Shown in pieces: positions 32,726-42,775 of a DNA stretch of 64,000 nucleotides. The number at the start of each line of letters is the position of its first letter. The first letter of the stretch is position 1. The DNA comes from Albugo candida (taxonomy: Eukaryota > Oomycota > Peronosporomycetes > Albuginales). Location: positions 806,001 through 870,000 of the forward strand of contig JBDOQK010000004.1 of NCBI GenBank assembly GCA_040437565.1, given 5' to 3'. A program made the position numbers and the translations under genes. The notes under the pieces are model-generated. The model was not told where the DNA came from, did no database searches, and worked only from the letters and a program-made list of their open reading frames with translations.

Positions 32726-33923
32726 TCACGTAAGAGGGAGAAGACTGCAGTGCAAATTTGCAGGTCGGTGCAAATTGTCGTGTACCATTGAGATGGATAC
32801 AAACACTTTTCTATCTCGCGAATTCGCAAAGCTCCAAATCATCTTACTCTGCGCAGACGCCATTTCGCATGAAAGCACTCGATTGACCAGTTTGTACATT
32901 GTGGGTGTATCCATTTGTGTGCACATTGTGTACAGACTGTGTAGTCGCAATTCATCGATATTTTTGCAGCTCAATTCCATAAATAGTGTGTTTGCATCCA
33001 CAATCGTCCCATCCAATTTGCATAACAGACTCGGCATACTGCTGTTACAAAAAACATCTCGGTACGTTGCTGAGGAGTCCTCTAGTATCTCCCTCGTTCG
33101 AAAGGAGCCACTTTGTGAGGAGATAGACCCTGTGTAGGATGAGGACTCCAAATCCATTACGTAATGCTGTTGCATTGCGGGTACCGAGTGCGTGGGAGCG
33201 GGTGAAGACATACTCTCGGTCATAAACGTTTGCGAATCTGATGTTGAGGTGGGGGCTCGGGATTGAGGGCTGGGTTCCGCATTACTTGATTTACTCCTTT
33301 TGGTGTAGGATCCCTTTTCTTTTTCCAAGTGTGTTATATACTCAAGCGTCGCCTGCAACACACTGTATTTGTCCGTCTTCTGTAGAGAATATCCTGCGAG
33401 CTCCAATTTATGTCGAAGGATGCTAAATTGATGGCTAATTCGAAGGATTCGACGCTGCTCACGAAGATTATGGCGCTGTTTCTTGCTCAGATCGCTTATT
33501 GGAGTCAACGCCGTCCCAGGAGTCAATGGAGTCATCGGGAAAGAGCTTCCAGATGATGATTCACTACATCAAAAACGGTTCATTTACGTGAGGGAAAAGA
33601 ATTAGTGCGTAGACGTACCCGTCTGAGTTACGAGCTGGATTTTGATCAATCAGATTGAGTTTGATTTGCATGGGGTACGGCACGTTCTCTTGTTTCGGAG
33701 GCGATATCGTGCTATACGCAATCTCCAATGAGTTTGCATGATTGAGTCCGCCCACGATGGTATTATTTGGGTCAGAAGTACCGAGTCGGTGTGAGTTTGA
33801 ATACAGCGCGGTACGCCGTGACGTATTTGAGGTAGTTCCCTTCATCGGTTCTCCTTGCCTGAGGTTAGATAAAGCTGGAACGGAGGAAGGTGCTGTGTGG
33901 TGCATGTTAAATTTGTGCTCCAT
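32726..33923 (-). CDS. bHLH-PAS transcription factor
   Basis: Exons 33923-33619 and 33563-32726 (55-nt intron) give 380 aa. A basic helix-loop-helix domain lies at about residues 130-184. Its basic region RHNLREQRR carries the H-x3-E-x2-R pattern used for E-box contact, followed by helix-2 sequence KYSVLQATLEYITHLEKEK. A PAS-like domain lies at about 266-345 (MPSLLCKLDGTIVDANTLF, then LRLHSLYTMCTQMD). Ser/Thr-rich linkers separate them. Stramenopile bHLH-PAS proteins are short like this. It is probably a nuclear regulator; PAS ligand unknown. The first exon is partly copied across the gap at 34180. Confidence 0.8.
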
Positions 33924-34648
33924 AAATTATCAGAAGTCGGCAAAAACGTTTGATCGTCTACAATAGATGTTAAGAAAGAAACGTTTGCTCTTTAGCGCGT
34001 GTAAAGGGTTTTGCACGTGGACAAGAGCAGCTGCTATCAAATTGAGGACTTTAGTTTAATTTTCTTGACTGAAAACTGCAGATAACTCAAAACAATGGAA
34101 CTACTCTCTCCACTTTCTTTTTTTCGCAATACTGATAATAGAACCTCGTTCATACCCTCCACTCTCCCGCAAAATTGATNNNNNNNNNNNNNNNNNNNNN
34201 NNNNNNNNNNNNNNNNNNNNNNNNNNNNNNNNNNNNNNNNNNNNNNNNNNNNNNNNNNNNNNNNNNNNNNNNNNNNNNNGTACGCCGTGACGTATTTGAG
34301 GTAGTTCCCTTCATCGGTTCTCCTTGCCTGAGGTTAGATAAAGCTGGAACGGAGGAAGGTGCTGTGTGGTGCATGTTAAATTTGTGCTCCATAAATTATC
34401 AGAAGTCGGCAAAAACGTTTGATCGTCTACAATAGATGTTAAGAAAGAAACGTTTGCTCTTTAGCGCGTGTAAAGGGTTTTGCACGTGGACAAGAGCAGC
34501 TGCTATCAAATTGAGGACTTTAGTTTAATTTTCTTGACTGAAAACTGCAGATAACTCAAAACAATGGAACTACTCTCTCCACTTTCTTTTTTTCGCAATA
34601 CTGATAATAGAACCTCGTTCATACCCTCCACTCTCCCGCAAAATTGAT
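33811..34648. repeat. Gap-flanking exact repeat (369 bp), assembly overlap
   Basis: 33811-34179 equals 34280-34648, with 100 N (34180-34279) between. It duplicates the bHLH-PAS first exon and promoter. A second copy of the gene start is not real. Confidence 0.9.
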
Positions 34649-34843
34649 ACATAAAATCAATTTTGCATCTGGAATTGCGTGCAAAGAAGAGGTCATTCGA
34701 ATGTATAACTTCATTAGTATACAAAGAAAGTATACTACGTGATGTAAGCAGTACACAATGAAGATATTATAAGACAAGACTCACGTTACAAGACGCACCG
34801 CTTCGAATCTGAGTGTGTGTGATTACGCTCGATTACTTGTGTT

Positions 34844-35860
34844 ATGGAATCAGGTTATGAGTTCGCCACGGTCCCACATTCGGTAACGAATAAACGATCA
34901 AAAGCTAGAGACATTGGGTAGGAAGGCCTGATATTTTCGTCATATACTTATGTCACGGGTTTTTGGGTAGCGCTATGAAGACGCAGAATCTTATGCACAA
35001 CAAACGAGTTTATCGTGGGACGACATTAAGCCGCTCAGTAATTATATCCTCGCGAGTAGAGTCACACTGTAACCAGGAATCCTTATTGTTTTCGACAGGA
35101 CACCACAAAGGAGCAAACGAGTAGCAACAACACTAGTCCTAGTCCGCATAATAAAAAAAAAGTTTCAGCATGGCGCCCCGGTACCCCACCCCCGGTCGAT
35201 GGAAGAATTCACACGCTTATACAGACCGAAACCTACTTGGAGGAACTCTGTGATCGCGTTCCAGAGAAGCACGTCGATACACAAACAGACTGCTTCGCCG
35301 ATGTAGCTGCTCCAGTCCCATTTATACCGACTCCAAGTGGCACGGATGCTTGCACACAAATTGAGGATGGCGATCTGTTCGATTTCGATTTAGAAGTGGA
35401 ACCGATTTTAGAGGTTTTAGTAGGGAAAGCACTTGAATTCGGTATGTTGGAAGTTCAGGAAGAAGATGAATTGAACGACATTCGTCGTCGGCAAGAGCTG
35501 TTCGAACATACAAGAAACGCAGAATTGACAGAATTGCAACGCTTGGAGGCAGAGACGAAGCGAAAGTATCTGGAGAAGCAGCGGAGAATCGAACAGGAGC
35601 AGAAACGTGCACAAGAACAAGCAGAATTGGAGGACAAAATAGCTGCTCGAACATATTCTCGTCAGTATATGTCCACATTACATTCTCAAGTATTTGAGTC
35701 GCTAATAGCGAGTGGTCATTTCTCTGATCCGCTGTTGGCTCAAATAAAAGCACAATTTCTACCAGCAATTATTACGAACGCTGCCAATAAAGTTCAAGAC
35801 GTCCAAGTTGCTCGGAAATTGGTCGACGCGCTACTTGCGGACGCACTAGCGCGGTATTGA
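34844..35860 (+). CDS. RSPH3: Radial spoke head protein 3
   Basis: Exons 34844-34917, 34971-35037 and 35099-35860 (introns 53 and 61 nt) give 300 aa. Exon 2 supplies NLMHNKRVYRGTT, the RSP3 axoneme-targeting motif. Exon 3 starts the classic PGTPPPVDGR, HTLIQTETYLEELCDRV and HVDTQTDC series. TQT-type segments (IQTET, DTQTD, CTQIE) are the LC8-binding motifs of RSP3. A coiled-coil-rich middle (ELTELQRLEAETKRKYLEKQ) and a conserved AKAP-like tail follow. RSP3 anchors radial spokes to doublet microtubules, so the organism builds motile flagella. DNAI7 follows 240 bp downstream on the same strand. Confidence 0.92.
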
Positions 35861-36097
35861 AACGATGCGATTGGCATACAAAAATCCAGTATTTGCGATG
35901 TTCGAAAGACAGCTTAAAGAATGCGACCCACAAACGCTTTACGTGTTGCAAGTGTGGGCCACATGAAGGTAGATGCATTATTAGATTAGTGCGCATCAGA
36001 GGCGAATTATCTTGGATGAATGCAGAAATATAGTATAATCGATAATTATCGGGCCATTGCCTTCTAATTTTAAATACGAGAAATCTAACCCGATCAT

Positions 36098-38216
36098 ATG
36101 GTACCACCGATGATACGTGCTCGTTTCGGGTGCCCGCACTAACTCTAAACGATGTAGGCTCCAAAACCCAAAGGCAAATCGAAAGGACCCAAAAGAACGA
36201 AACAAGAGCGTCTTGAAGGTGAGCACACATCAAATTCCACTTGTCACATCCACTCGAAATATTGTAGAAAAAAGACTCCAGGAGGAAGCGGAGGCTAAAC
36301 GACAGGCCGATGAACTCATTAGGCTCGAGGAGGAACGTAAACTTCAAGAGTTGGAACTTGCTAAGCAGCGTGAACAAGAGGCTAAAAATCGCGCTGCGGA
36401 ACTCCTCAAACTCGCAATTGAGGAGGAAACTTATCGGGAACGTATTGAGTCACAACAAAAACGGCTGGAAACAAAACTAGGATTTTTAAAACAAGCACAA
36501 GACGTACGTTATTCTATGATTATATATGATAACTTGACGCATCCTTTTTTATAGTGGGAACGCTATCTTCAATGTGAATCGCGTCCCGCTGCTGACATCG
36601 AAGGCGATGTGAACGCTTTTCTAAACGCTTGGTCCGCTGACATGTCGACGGATCTCCATCACGTCACCGAATCCTGTGAGACCTCATGTCTAGTTATTGA
36701 CGATCTGATTTTTGTCGGTATGGAAGCTCTCGCAGTTAACAACATGCTGCTTGTCGACCAAAGTTTCACCTTTGTCGATTATATCCAACGACAAATACAC
36801 CAAAAATTGGAATTTGCAATGGTACACGTACTCCAATTCGCGGACGAATTTACCCAGATACACGCACGAAATGAAGTCAAAGTAACAAGTGCGAGTACAC
36901 ACAACCAGATCAGAATCGGATGCTGGATCAATCTGATTCCAAAAACGTCACGCAACCGTAAAGTCGACTTTAATGATCTCGGGATCGTCGTTGATTTGCC
37001 AAAATCATTGATTGCGCAATCACTTGCACTTCAAGTAACTTGGGTTCCATTCGATGGGTTTTCGTCGGCTCCAGGCTGCCTCAGTGAGGATATGGCGATG
37101 GGTGGAGTCTTCACAGTCGAATTGCTCCACCTCCCACCACCACCAATACGAGCTCGTGGATGGACAATTCGTGAGCTGTCGAAATCTCAAGAAACACCCG
37201 TCAATGCAAGAATGACGTACCCACTGGAAGGACTGGTTACATCTGCCACACTACCAATAAAAATCAGTTTCATACTTCCATCAGAAATGGTCATCCCTCC
37301 CACCCAAAAAATACAAATTGGCTCATGGAATGCACAAGAGAATCGATGGTCGCAAGACGGAATCGATGAGATCACATACTCATCAGACACGCACGCAATC
37401 ACTTTCCATACTTTACAATTATCCAATCTCGCGATTCTCCAAAATCGACACGCAAACATCCGAAAACGCGCTTGGAAAATCACTCTTTGCCCAATGTCAA
37501 TGGATCCTGTAGACGATACCAATGCGACGCAATGTGTCGCACTTACGATGCAAACAGACTCTTATGACCGCATTCATATCGAAATATCCGAACGAGGCTG
37601 TCGTCTCATTGAGATTTCCAGTATCCAACTGCCGGCTTTGCAGAACCGCTTCATGTCACCCGGTGAGCTCATCACGCGACTCGCAAAAGCGGGAATTGTA
37701 TTGTGTCCGGATCACACACAAAGTGGTAATTGGCCGAATCCCAAAACAAAGTCTTTTGAAGATCGTGTGATCAAAGAGCTTCTCAGTATCGTTCACGCGT
37801 ATGAGATCACTGTCGGGCAATTCGACCTTATGGACGACTCGGTGAGGTCTCTATGGACAGAAAGCGAGTCCATGAGCGAATCCCACATCGTATTCGGTAT
37901 TTGTGAGATATTTTGGCCGTATTTGAACGCTTTGGAAAAGGATCATGCGGCAAAGGCTTTTCCCGTTCACGTGCTCGCGTCTGTGGACACAAACGTCGCA
38001 GGCGGTGGAGTCAAATTCACACTCGACCAAGCAGTCGATAGGACACAATGCGATAATCCGACTCTGACATTTATTCATCTTTTCAATGCCGTCCAATCGA
38101 TCGCCACATTGGATGCAAAAGAGCGCATGCAACAACGAAATGAATTGATGGAATTCACACTTTATAAATTACTGAGTCTCATACGCATTTTCAGCTGTTC
38201 CGTTCCAAAAGGCTGA
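36098..38216 (+). CDS. DNAI7: DNAI7/CASC1 (IC97) axonemal protein
   Basis: Exons 36098-36100 (ATG only), 36158-36218, 36268-36503 and 36555-38216 give 653 aa, close to the usual length of about 700. The start reads M then APKPKGKSKGPKRTKQERLE, the basic leader of CASC1. A charged coiled coil follows, and the CASC1 N-terminal domain begins at WERYLQCESRP and continues DVNAFLNAW. The C-terminal half (WTIRELS, YPLEGLV, ITFHTLQLSNLAILQNRH) and final TLYKLLSLIRIFS match the family end. It links I1/f dynein assembly or inner-arm stability to the axoneme. All internal junctions are in phase. Confidence 0.88.
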
Positions 38217-38418
38217 AAAAAGACGACCTCATACGACCTGAAATCTTCAGACGCGACGAATGGATCCCATACTGCAGCGGTTGTAAGTGTTCGAATAGAA
38301 ACTGTTGTGTTATTTTCAAACGTCGATTTAGCTCCAAATCGCTCGAAACGTGAAATATGTCGCATGTGTCTCCTAAAGTCGCAACCATTTCGCATCTTTC
38401 ACAATTGTATTTGAAGTC
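38188..38418 (+). other. Alternative-frame coding-like stretch after DNAI7
   Basis: Another frame beginning at about 38198 reads LFRSKRLKKDDLIRPEIF. Joined across a plausible 57-nt GT-AG intron (near 38283-38333), it reads on to NRSKREICRMCLLKSQPF and a stop just before the next gene. It could be a C-terminal extension of DNAI7 entered by a one-base frame change or a very short intron. I could not choose between them. Confidence 0.3.
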
Positions 38419-39465
38419 ATGACACCTTTTCCGCGTTTCCTATCACTTGTCCTCTGTTTTGTCTCCATGCAGACTCTGGCGCAGACTCGCTCCGTGCAGG
38501 ATCAAGTCAAAGCCCTTTTGGCGTATATGGAGCAAACAGCGCAGCATTTGCATCGACAGGCGGGCTCGCTCGCACATACGATCCATCAGCATGAATTACG
38601 AAACATCTCACACAAAAGCATTCCCACGTACCTTCCAAGTCGATTCTCCGTTCAGGCTGTGAAATCGCCTGTCGATGAAGCCGCTCAGCTTGTCGCTCGA
38701 CTGGCAAATGACTCGAATGAACCCACAAAAGAGTTTCTCAATGACGTACAGGCTCGAGTCAATGCTCTCGTCAGCACGTCGGCATCTCAGGCGATCACAC
38801 TCAAAGAAGAATTTGGATCAGGATCCGCAGCGCAAGGCGCTCGTGACGAGGTTGACGCTCAAGTCGCAAGTTGGGAAGCTGATCTGCAGGAACAAGTCGC
38901 TGGGATTATCGATTCCGCTCGATCTCGTGCGGAGAATATCAGTCAAGAAATGGAAGTGGATGGTGGAAACCAAACAGGCTCGAATGTGTCGGGAAAAGCA
39001 CAGACTGCGATCGTTACCATTGCCGATTGGTACGGTGATCTCCAGTCATCAGTCTCGAGCTTCACCGGCGAGTTTCAAGACCGAGCTGGAAGTCTTCGCA
39101 GTGAGCTCGAGGCTATTGGCGAGAAGACCGCATCGGGTTCATCGTGGGGCACATCGAGCTGGTTGGAGGATGTCACTTTGGCAGCATCGAATGTGAGCGA
39201 TTCCATCGGATCCAATGCTATCGAAGGTTTTTTACCAAATGTGACAGCTGCGATCAATGAGACGTATCCATTGGCATCGAATGTATCGGAAAGTATCAAA
39301 TCCGCAGCGAAAGAATTGAACGGAAGAATTCGCAAAGTCATTGAAAATGATACGGATCCAACGCCTCGCGCCGATGAGATATTTCGAACTTCTAAAAGCA
39401 TAAAAGTCGGCAAAGGCTTTTCTATTGTGACGTTACTACTCAGTTGTACGTTTTTGTTTGTGTAA
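38419..39465 (+). CDS. Secreted GPI-anchor-like surface protein
   Basis: 348 aa in one exon. Residues 1-23 (MTPFPRFLSLVLCFVSMQTLAQ) form a clear signal peptide. The last 16 residues are a hydrophobic tail (FSIVTLLLSCTFLFV) without basic residues after it, as in GPI-attachment signals. Several N-glycosylation sites occur (NDSN, NVSD, NVTA, NETY, NVSES, NDTD). The mature part is helical, Ala/Ser/Glu-rich and nearly cysteine-free, resembling apolipoprotein-like or coiled wall-associated proteins. No known domain. Candidate cell-surface or zoospore-cyst protein. Confidence 0.65.
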   Translation: MTPFPRFLSLVLCFVSMQTLAQTRSVQDQVKALLAYMEQTAQHLHRQAGSLAHTIHQHELRNISHKSIPTYLPSRFSVQAVKSPVDEAAQLVARLANDSNEPTKEFLNDVQARVNALVSTSASQAITLKEEFGSGSAAQGARDEVDAQVASWEADLQEQVAGIIDSARSRAENISQEMEVDGGNQTGSNVSGKAQTAIVTIADWYGDLQSSVSSFTGEFQDRAGSLRSELEAIGEKTASGSSWGTSSWLEDVTLAASNVSDSIGSNAIEGFLPNVTAAINETYPLASNVSESIKSAAKELNGRIRKVIENDTDPTPRADEIFRTSKSIKVGKGFSIVTLLLSCTFLFV

Positions 39466-39485
39466 ATGGCATAGGAATTGAACGG

Positions 39486-40085
39486 TTAAAAGGAATCTTC
39501 TTCGCTCGCGTCTTCAGAGAAATACTCCAATTCCTCGGATTCGATCTCTTCCTCGCTTTCCATTCCCTCCGTCTCTTTTGGCTCCTCTTCTCCCTTTGGC
39601 TCCTCTTCTCCCTTTGACTCTTCTTCTCCCTTTGGCTCCTCTGCTCCCTTTGACTCTTCTTCTCCCTTTGACTCCTCTGCTCCCTTTGACTCCTCTGCTC
39701 CCTTTGGGTCGTCGGGCTGTGGCTCCTTTGGGTCGTTGGCGGCGGAGGCGTTCGGATCGGCGCCTTCGATTCCGTTGTGTCCCGAATTCTCAATCAAACG
39801 ATTGAGAAGAGAACGTAATTGCATTTGATTCACAATCGCTGGCGATAGAAATCGATTGTTATCTTTTACCAATTGCTCAAACACTTTGTCAATCGAACAG
39901 CTTTTCGTAAGCATCGGAAGTTCCATTACGTGTAATCTTCGTATTGTATGCGCATTTGTCGCTCCATTTTCCGCGTACACATAAAACGATGTCTGTGAAT
40001 CGCTTTCAATAGTCAATTTCTCCTCATATTCGAGCGCCAGCGTCGGAATTGGCGCATATTTGAGCCCAAAACGACGCGGGAGCAT
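39486..40085 (-). CDS. CEP19-like ciliary basal-body protein with acidic repeat tail
   Basis: From the ATG at 40085 the product is 199 aa; the frame upstream begins with TTG. The N-terminal domain resembles CEP19. It has RFGLKYAPIPTLALEYE, then RRLHVMELP, then the SIDKVFEQLVKDNNRFLSP and QMQLRSLLNRLIE helices. These mirror the CEP19 strand and QLxxLxxxL helix. CEP19 recruits RABL2/IFT at the basal body. The C-terminus is a run of GEEESK/GAEEPK-type repeats ending in an acidic EYFSEDASEEDSF. Start codon lies 11 bp from the ATG of the opposite-strand TPR gene. Confidence 0.5.
   Translation of the reverse strand: MLPRRFGLKYAPIPTLALEYEEKLTIESDSQTSFYVYAENGATNAHTIRRLHVMELPMLTKSCSIDKVFEQLVKDNNRFLSPAIVNQMQLRSLLNRLIENSGHNGIEGADPNASAANDPKEPQPDDPKGAEESKGAEESKGEEESKGAEEPKGEEESKGEEEPKGEEEPKETEGMESEEEIESEELEYFSEDASEEDSF
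39577..39702 (-). repeat. Coding minisatellite, seven 18-bp units
   Basis: Seven units of 18 bp (plus-strand consensus tttgRctcYtcttctccc with minor changes) encode six-residue acidic repeats (PKGEEE/SKGAEE). In-frame length prevents frameshift on copy-number change, so the tail can vary between isolates. Confidence 0.9.
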
Positions 40086-40096
40086 TGCTATTTTCA

Positions 40097-41406
40097 ATGG
40101 AAATGACGACTTCTTACGCTTCTTGGAACAACTACGACGTCGATAAAGAGCTTCTTCACATGGACACGCGTTTGGAGGAAGAAGAACGCGTCGGGAAATG
40201 CGTCAAAGCTGAAGAAAAGCTTCTTTTCGACCAAAATCGCGCGTTAGAAAATGTTCGGAATCCGGCGGATGCATTGGCATCGAAAATTGCGGTCGCGATT
40301 TTGAAGCTAAAAAATGGAAATTGCAGCGAGAAACAGCGCGAAATCGACGCAATGCGAGAAAGAGAACGATTTCTCAGACGTAAAGCGTTTCTGTACACTC
40401 AAATCGCTGAAAATCGGTCGGATGCAAAGACAATGGAAAAGCCTCACTCGGCGATTGTCCATTTCCGTCGCGCAATAAAAGCGCTGAACGATCTCAGCGA
40501 AATGAAAGAGACTTCCGATGAAACACATCTGTTCCGATCGCTGTCCATTGCGCTCCATTTCGATATTGGAAGCTGTGAAATGGCACTTGAGCACTATGCG
40601 GAAGCCTCGGAAGCCTTCAAGAAAGTATTGCTCCAAGATGATACAAACCTCCAAGCCTGGCGATATCGAGGACAAGCGTTTGAGCGCATGGGTACGTTCC
40701 ATCTCTAGCCATTCCGTCTCTGAATCCGTGCGCAGGTGTACCTCTGCTGGCAATGCTCCATTGGGAGCGAGTTGGCGTATTGGTACGCTTTTCATCACTT
40801 TGAGGTGTGCTCATTGACGTGTCCATTTTCTGGTAGGAACCGAATGCTCTGAATAAAGAAACGCTTCATCGAGTGATTGACCAAGCGATTTATTCCAACT
40901 GCGGAATAGAGGAGCCACAAGAGGATTCTGTATCGTCGACAGAGTATGCCCGACGTTTGTATTCGTGTCTCAAGGAAGGAGAGGTCTTGCAGTCTGAGGA
41001 ATTCCATCTCGCTTCCATCCAAAGATTTCAAAAAGCATTGACATTGTTGAGCAAATTTGATCGTTGTGGAGAGATTCTGTCGACCCAACTCGCTATTTCG
41101 TGTCATTTGAACGCAATTTCGGGCTATTTGGCAATGCAGCGAAGCTATACGACAGCTTTGAACCATTGCCAGGAAGCACTCCAATTGGATCCCCAAAGTC
41201 CCATAACACACTTTCGAACAGCACAGACGTATCAGCGACTTTATCACTTTGCTTTGGCGATGAAACATTTCACTCTTTGCAGGGAATTCGACACGCAACA
41301 CGCGTACACCGACAGTATTCGTACTGAAATGAGCAGATGTGAGTATGAGCGTTCTCAGTACGATTTGGAGAGTATTCGGTCGGCTGAAGAGGATGTGAGT
41401 CACTGA
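40097..41406 (+). CDS. TPR co-chaperone-like protein
   Basis: Exons 40097-40691, 40736-40782 and 40837-41406 (introns 44 and 54 nt) give 403 aa. The N-terminus has SYASWNNYDVDKELLHMD, a motif of SPAG1/RPAP3/TTC12-like proteins that precedes TPR units. TPR helices: GSCEMALEHYAEASEAFKKV, then AWRYRGQAFERMG spliced to VPLLAMLHWERVGVL and EPNALNKE. A second TPR group follows, including QLAISCHLNAISGYLAMQRS, ALNHCQEALQLDPQ, and HFRTAQTYQRLYHFALAMKH. Such proteins act with HSP90/R2TP in assembling dynein arms. It begins 11 bp from the CEP19-like gene. Confidence 0.6.
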
Positions 41407-41665
41407 TAGTCTCAATGAAGGATGCAGACGCACCCTCACTGCGTGCAAATTGGTACTAATACTTTGCGTCTATGCAATGCGTAAAAACAAAGCTAAAGTG
41501 CTGCTATCGAGTCTTTGGATAATGACAGCGCAAATCACAGTTTCTTGTTGAGTTCCTTGATATCCATTGCATTGGACTGTCTCTTGTTCTTTAAGAAATT
41601 CCGTCGGAGTTCCTCTATCCATACAGCGCGTTAGTGACAGTAACAGAGTTATACGATCGAAAAGA

Positions 41666-42564
41666 CTAACCGTATCGCGCTCGTTTGCGGTCGTTTTGAG
41701 AGGCTGAGGGCTTCATATCCTTTTCCAAAAGACCTCTGAGACGGTGGAGGTCGTGGATACACCTGTGAAGCGATCCCACGCGTTCTGAAAGCAAATTCGC
41801 ATCGGCGGATTTTCTCAATTCGGCGATTTGTGCTGCTTTTGATTCGAATTCTTGCATCATTGTGACGTTGGATTTGATTTTATGCGTTTCCGATTCGATT
41901 GCGAGCTTTTTTGCCTTTAAAACGGACAATTTCTGATGTAAAAGTGCGATTTCATGCTTTAGAGTTTGTTCATTTTTATCCCTTTCAAATTGGCTCTGCT
42001 TCTTTTCGATGGGCGGTATCGCATTGGAATCGATAGCTTTGCAAAGATGTTCGATATCGTCTTGTAATTCTTTCGGGAAATGCACAATATTGCGTCTTGT
42101 ATAGCGCTCCAATTTGGCGAAATTCTTGCGGAAAACATATTCGACTTGTTCCATGTACAAGGCTGCACACTAATGTAGGATGGTGTAGAATGTTACANNN
42201 NNNNNNNNNNNNNNNNNNNNNNNNNNNNNNNNNNNNNNNNNNNNNNNNNNNNNNNNNNNNNNNNNNNNNNNNNNNNNNNNNNNNNNNNNNNNNNNNNTAA
42301 GGATATTCAATGGACGTACTTTGCTGACAACATTGAGCTGTGTTGCTTGTTTTTTCTTATCTCCGCACGATTGTAATTTCTACAGAGGTATTCGTTACGC
42401 AAAACAGTCACATGCGACAGGTAGAGTATTCGTACTTGATGCAAAGCGTTTTCGATCTCTCCACGAGTTATTCCCAAGTTTAGCAGCAGCTTTTCATTGA
42501 CTTGTGTAGTGAAACGGATATTCATCAATGGAAGGGTCATCCCCAGTACGCGTTCACTTACCAT
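41666..42564 (-). CDS. MIS12: Kinetochore protein MIS12 (gapped)
   Basis: First part at 42564-42436 reads VSERVLGMTLPLMN, then NEKLLLNLGITRGEIENAL, the N-terminal MIS12 helices. After a gap and intron, 42160-41666 continues with EQVEYVFRKNFAKLERYTRR and NIVHFPKEL, the MIS12 core signature. Coiled coil then follows to the end. The 100-N gap (42198-42297) lies between the two exons, so missing sequence is possible. MIS12 nucleates the outer-kinetochore complex that links CENP-C to NDC80. About 165 residues remain in the second exon. Confidence 0.75.
42198..42297. other. Assembly gap (100 N)
   Basis: Exactly 100 N inside the MIS12 gene, between its recognisable exons. No flanking repeat was seen. 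Confidence 0.95.
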
Positions 42565-42775
42565 CCTTCAAAAACGCAGGAAGAAAAGGACAAATCGCAT
42601 CTGTTTGGGCCATCCTTCCAACTGCAGCTATGAGACATAACGCTACTTAACCGCTGATAACGGATCTGTTAGGTTTACTCTATCAGTTAGGTCGGTTAGG
42701 GTGCACCACGACGCATGAGCGTACGTTTTTATCGCTTCTTTTCATTCGTGCTACACTATTCCCACGACATTCTCA

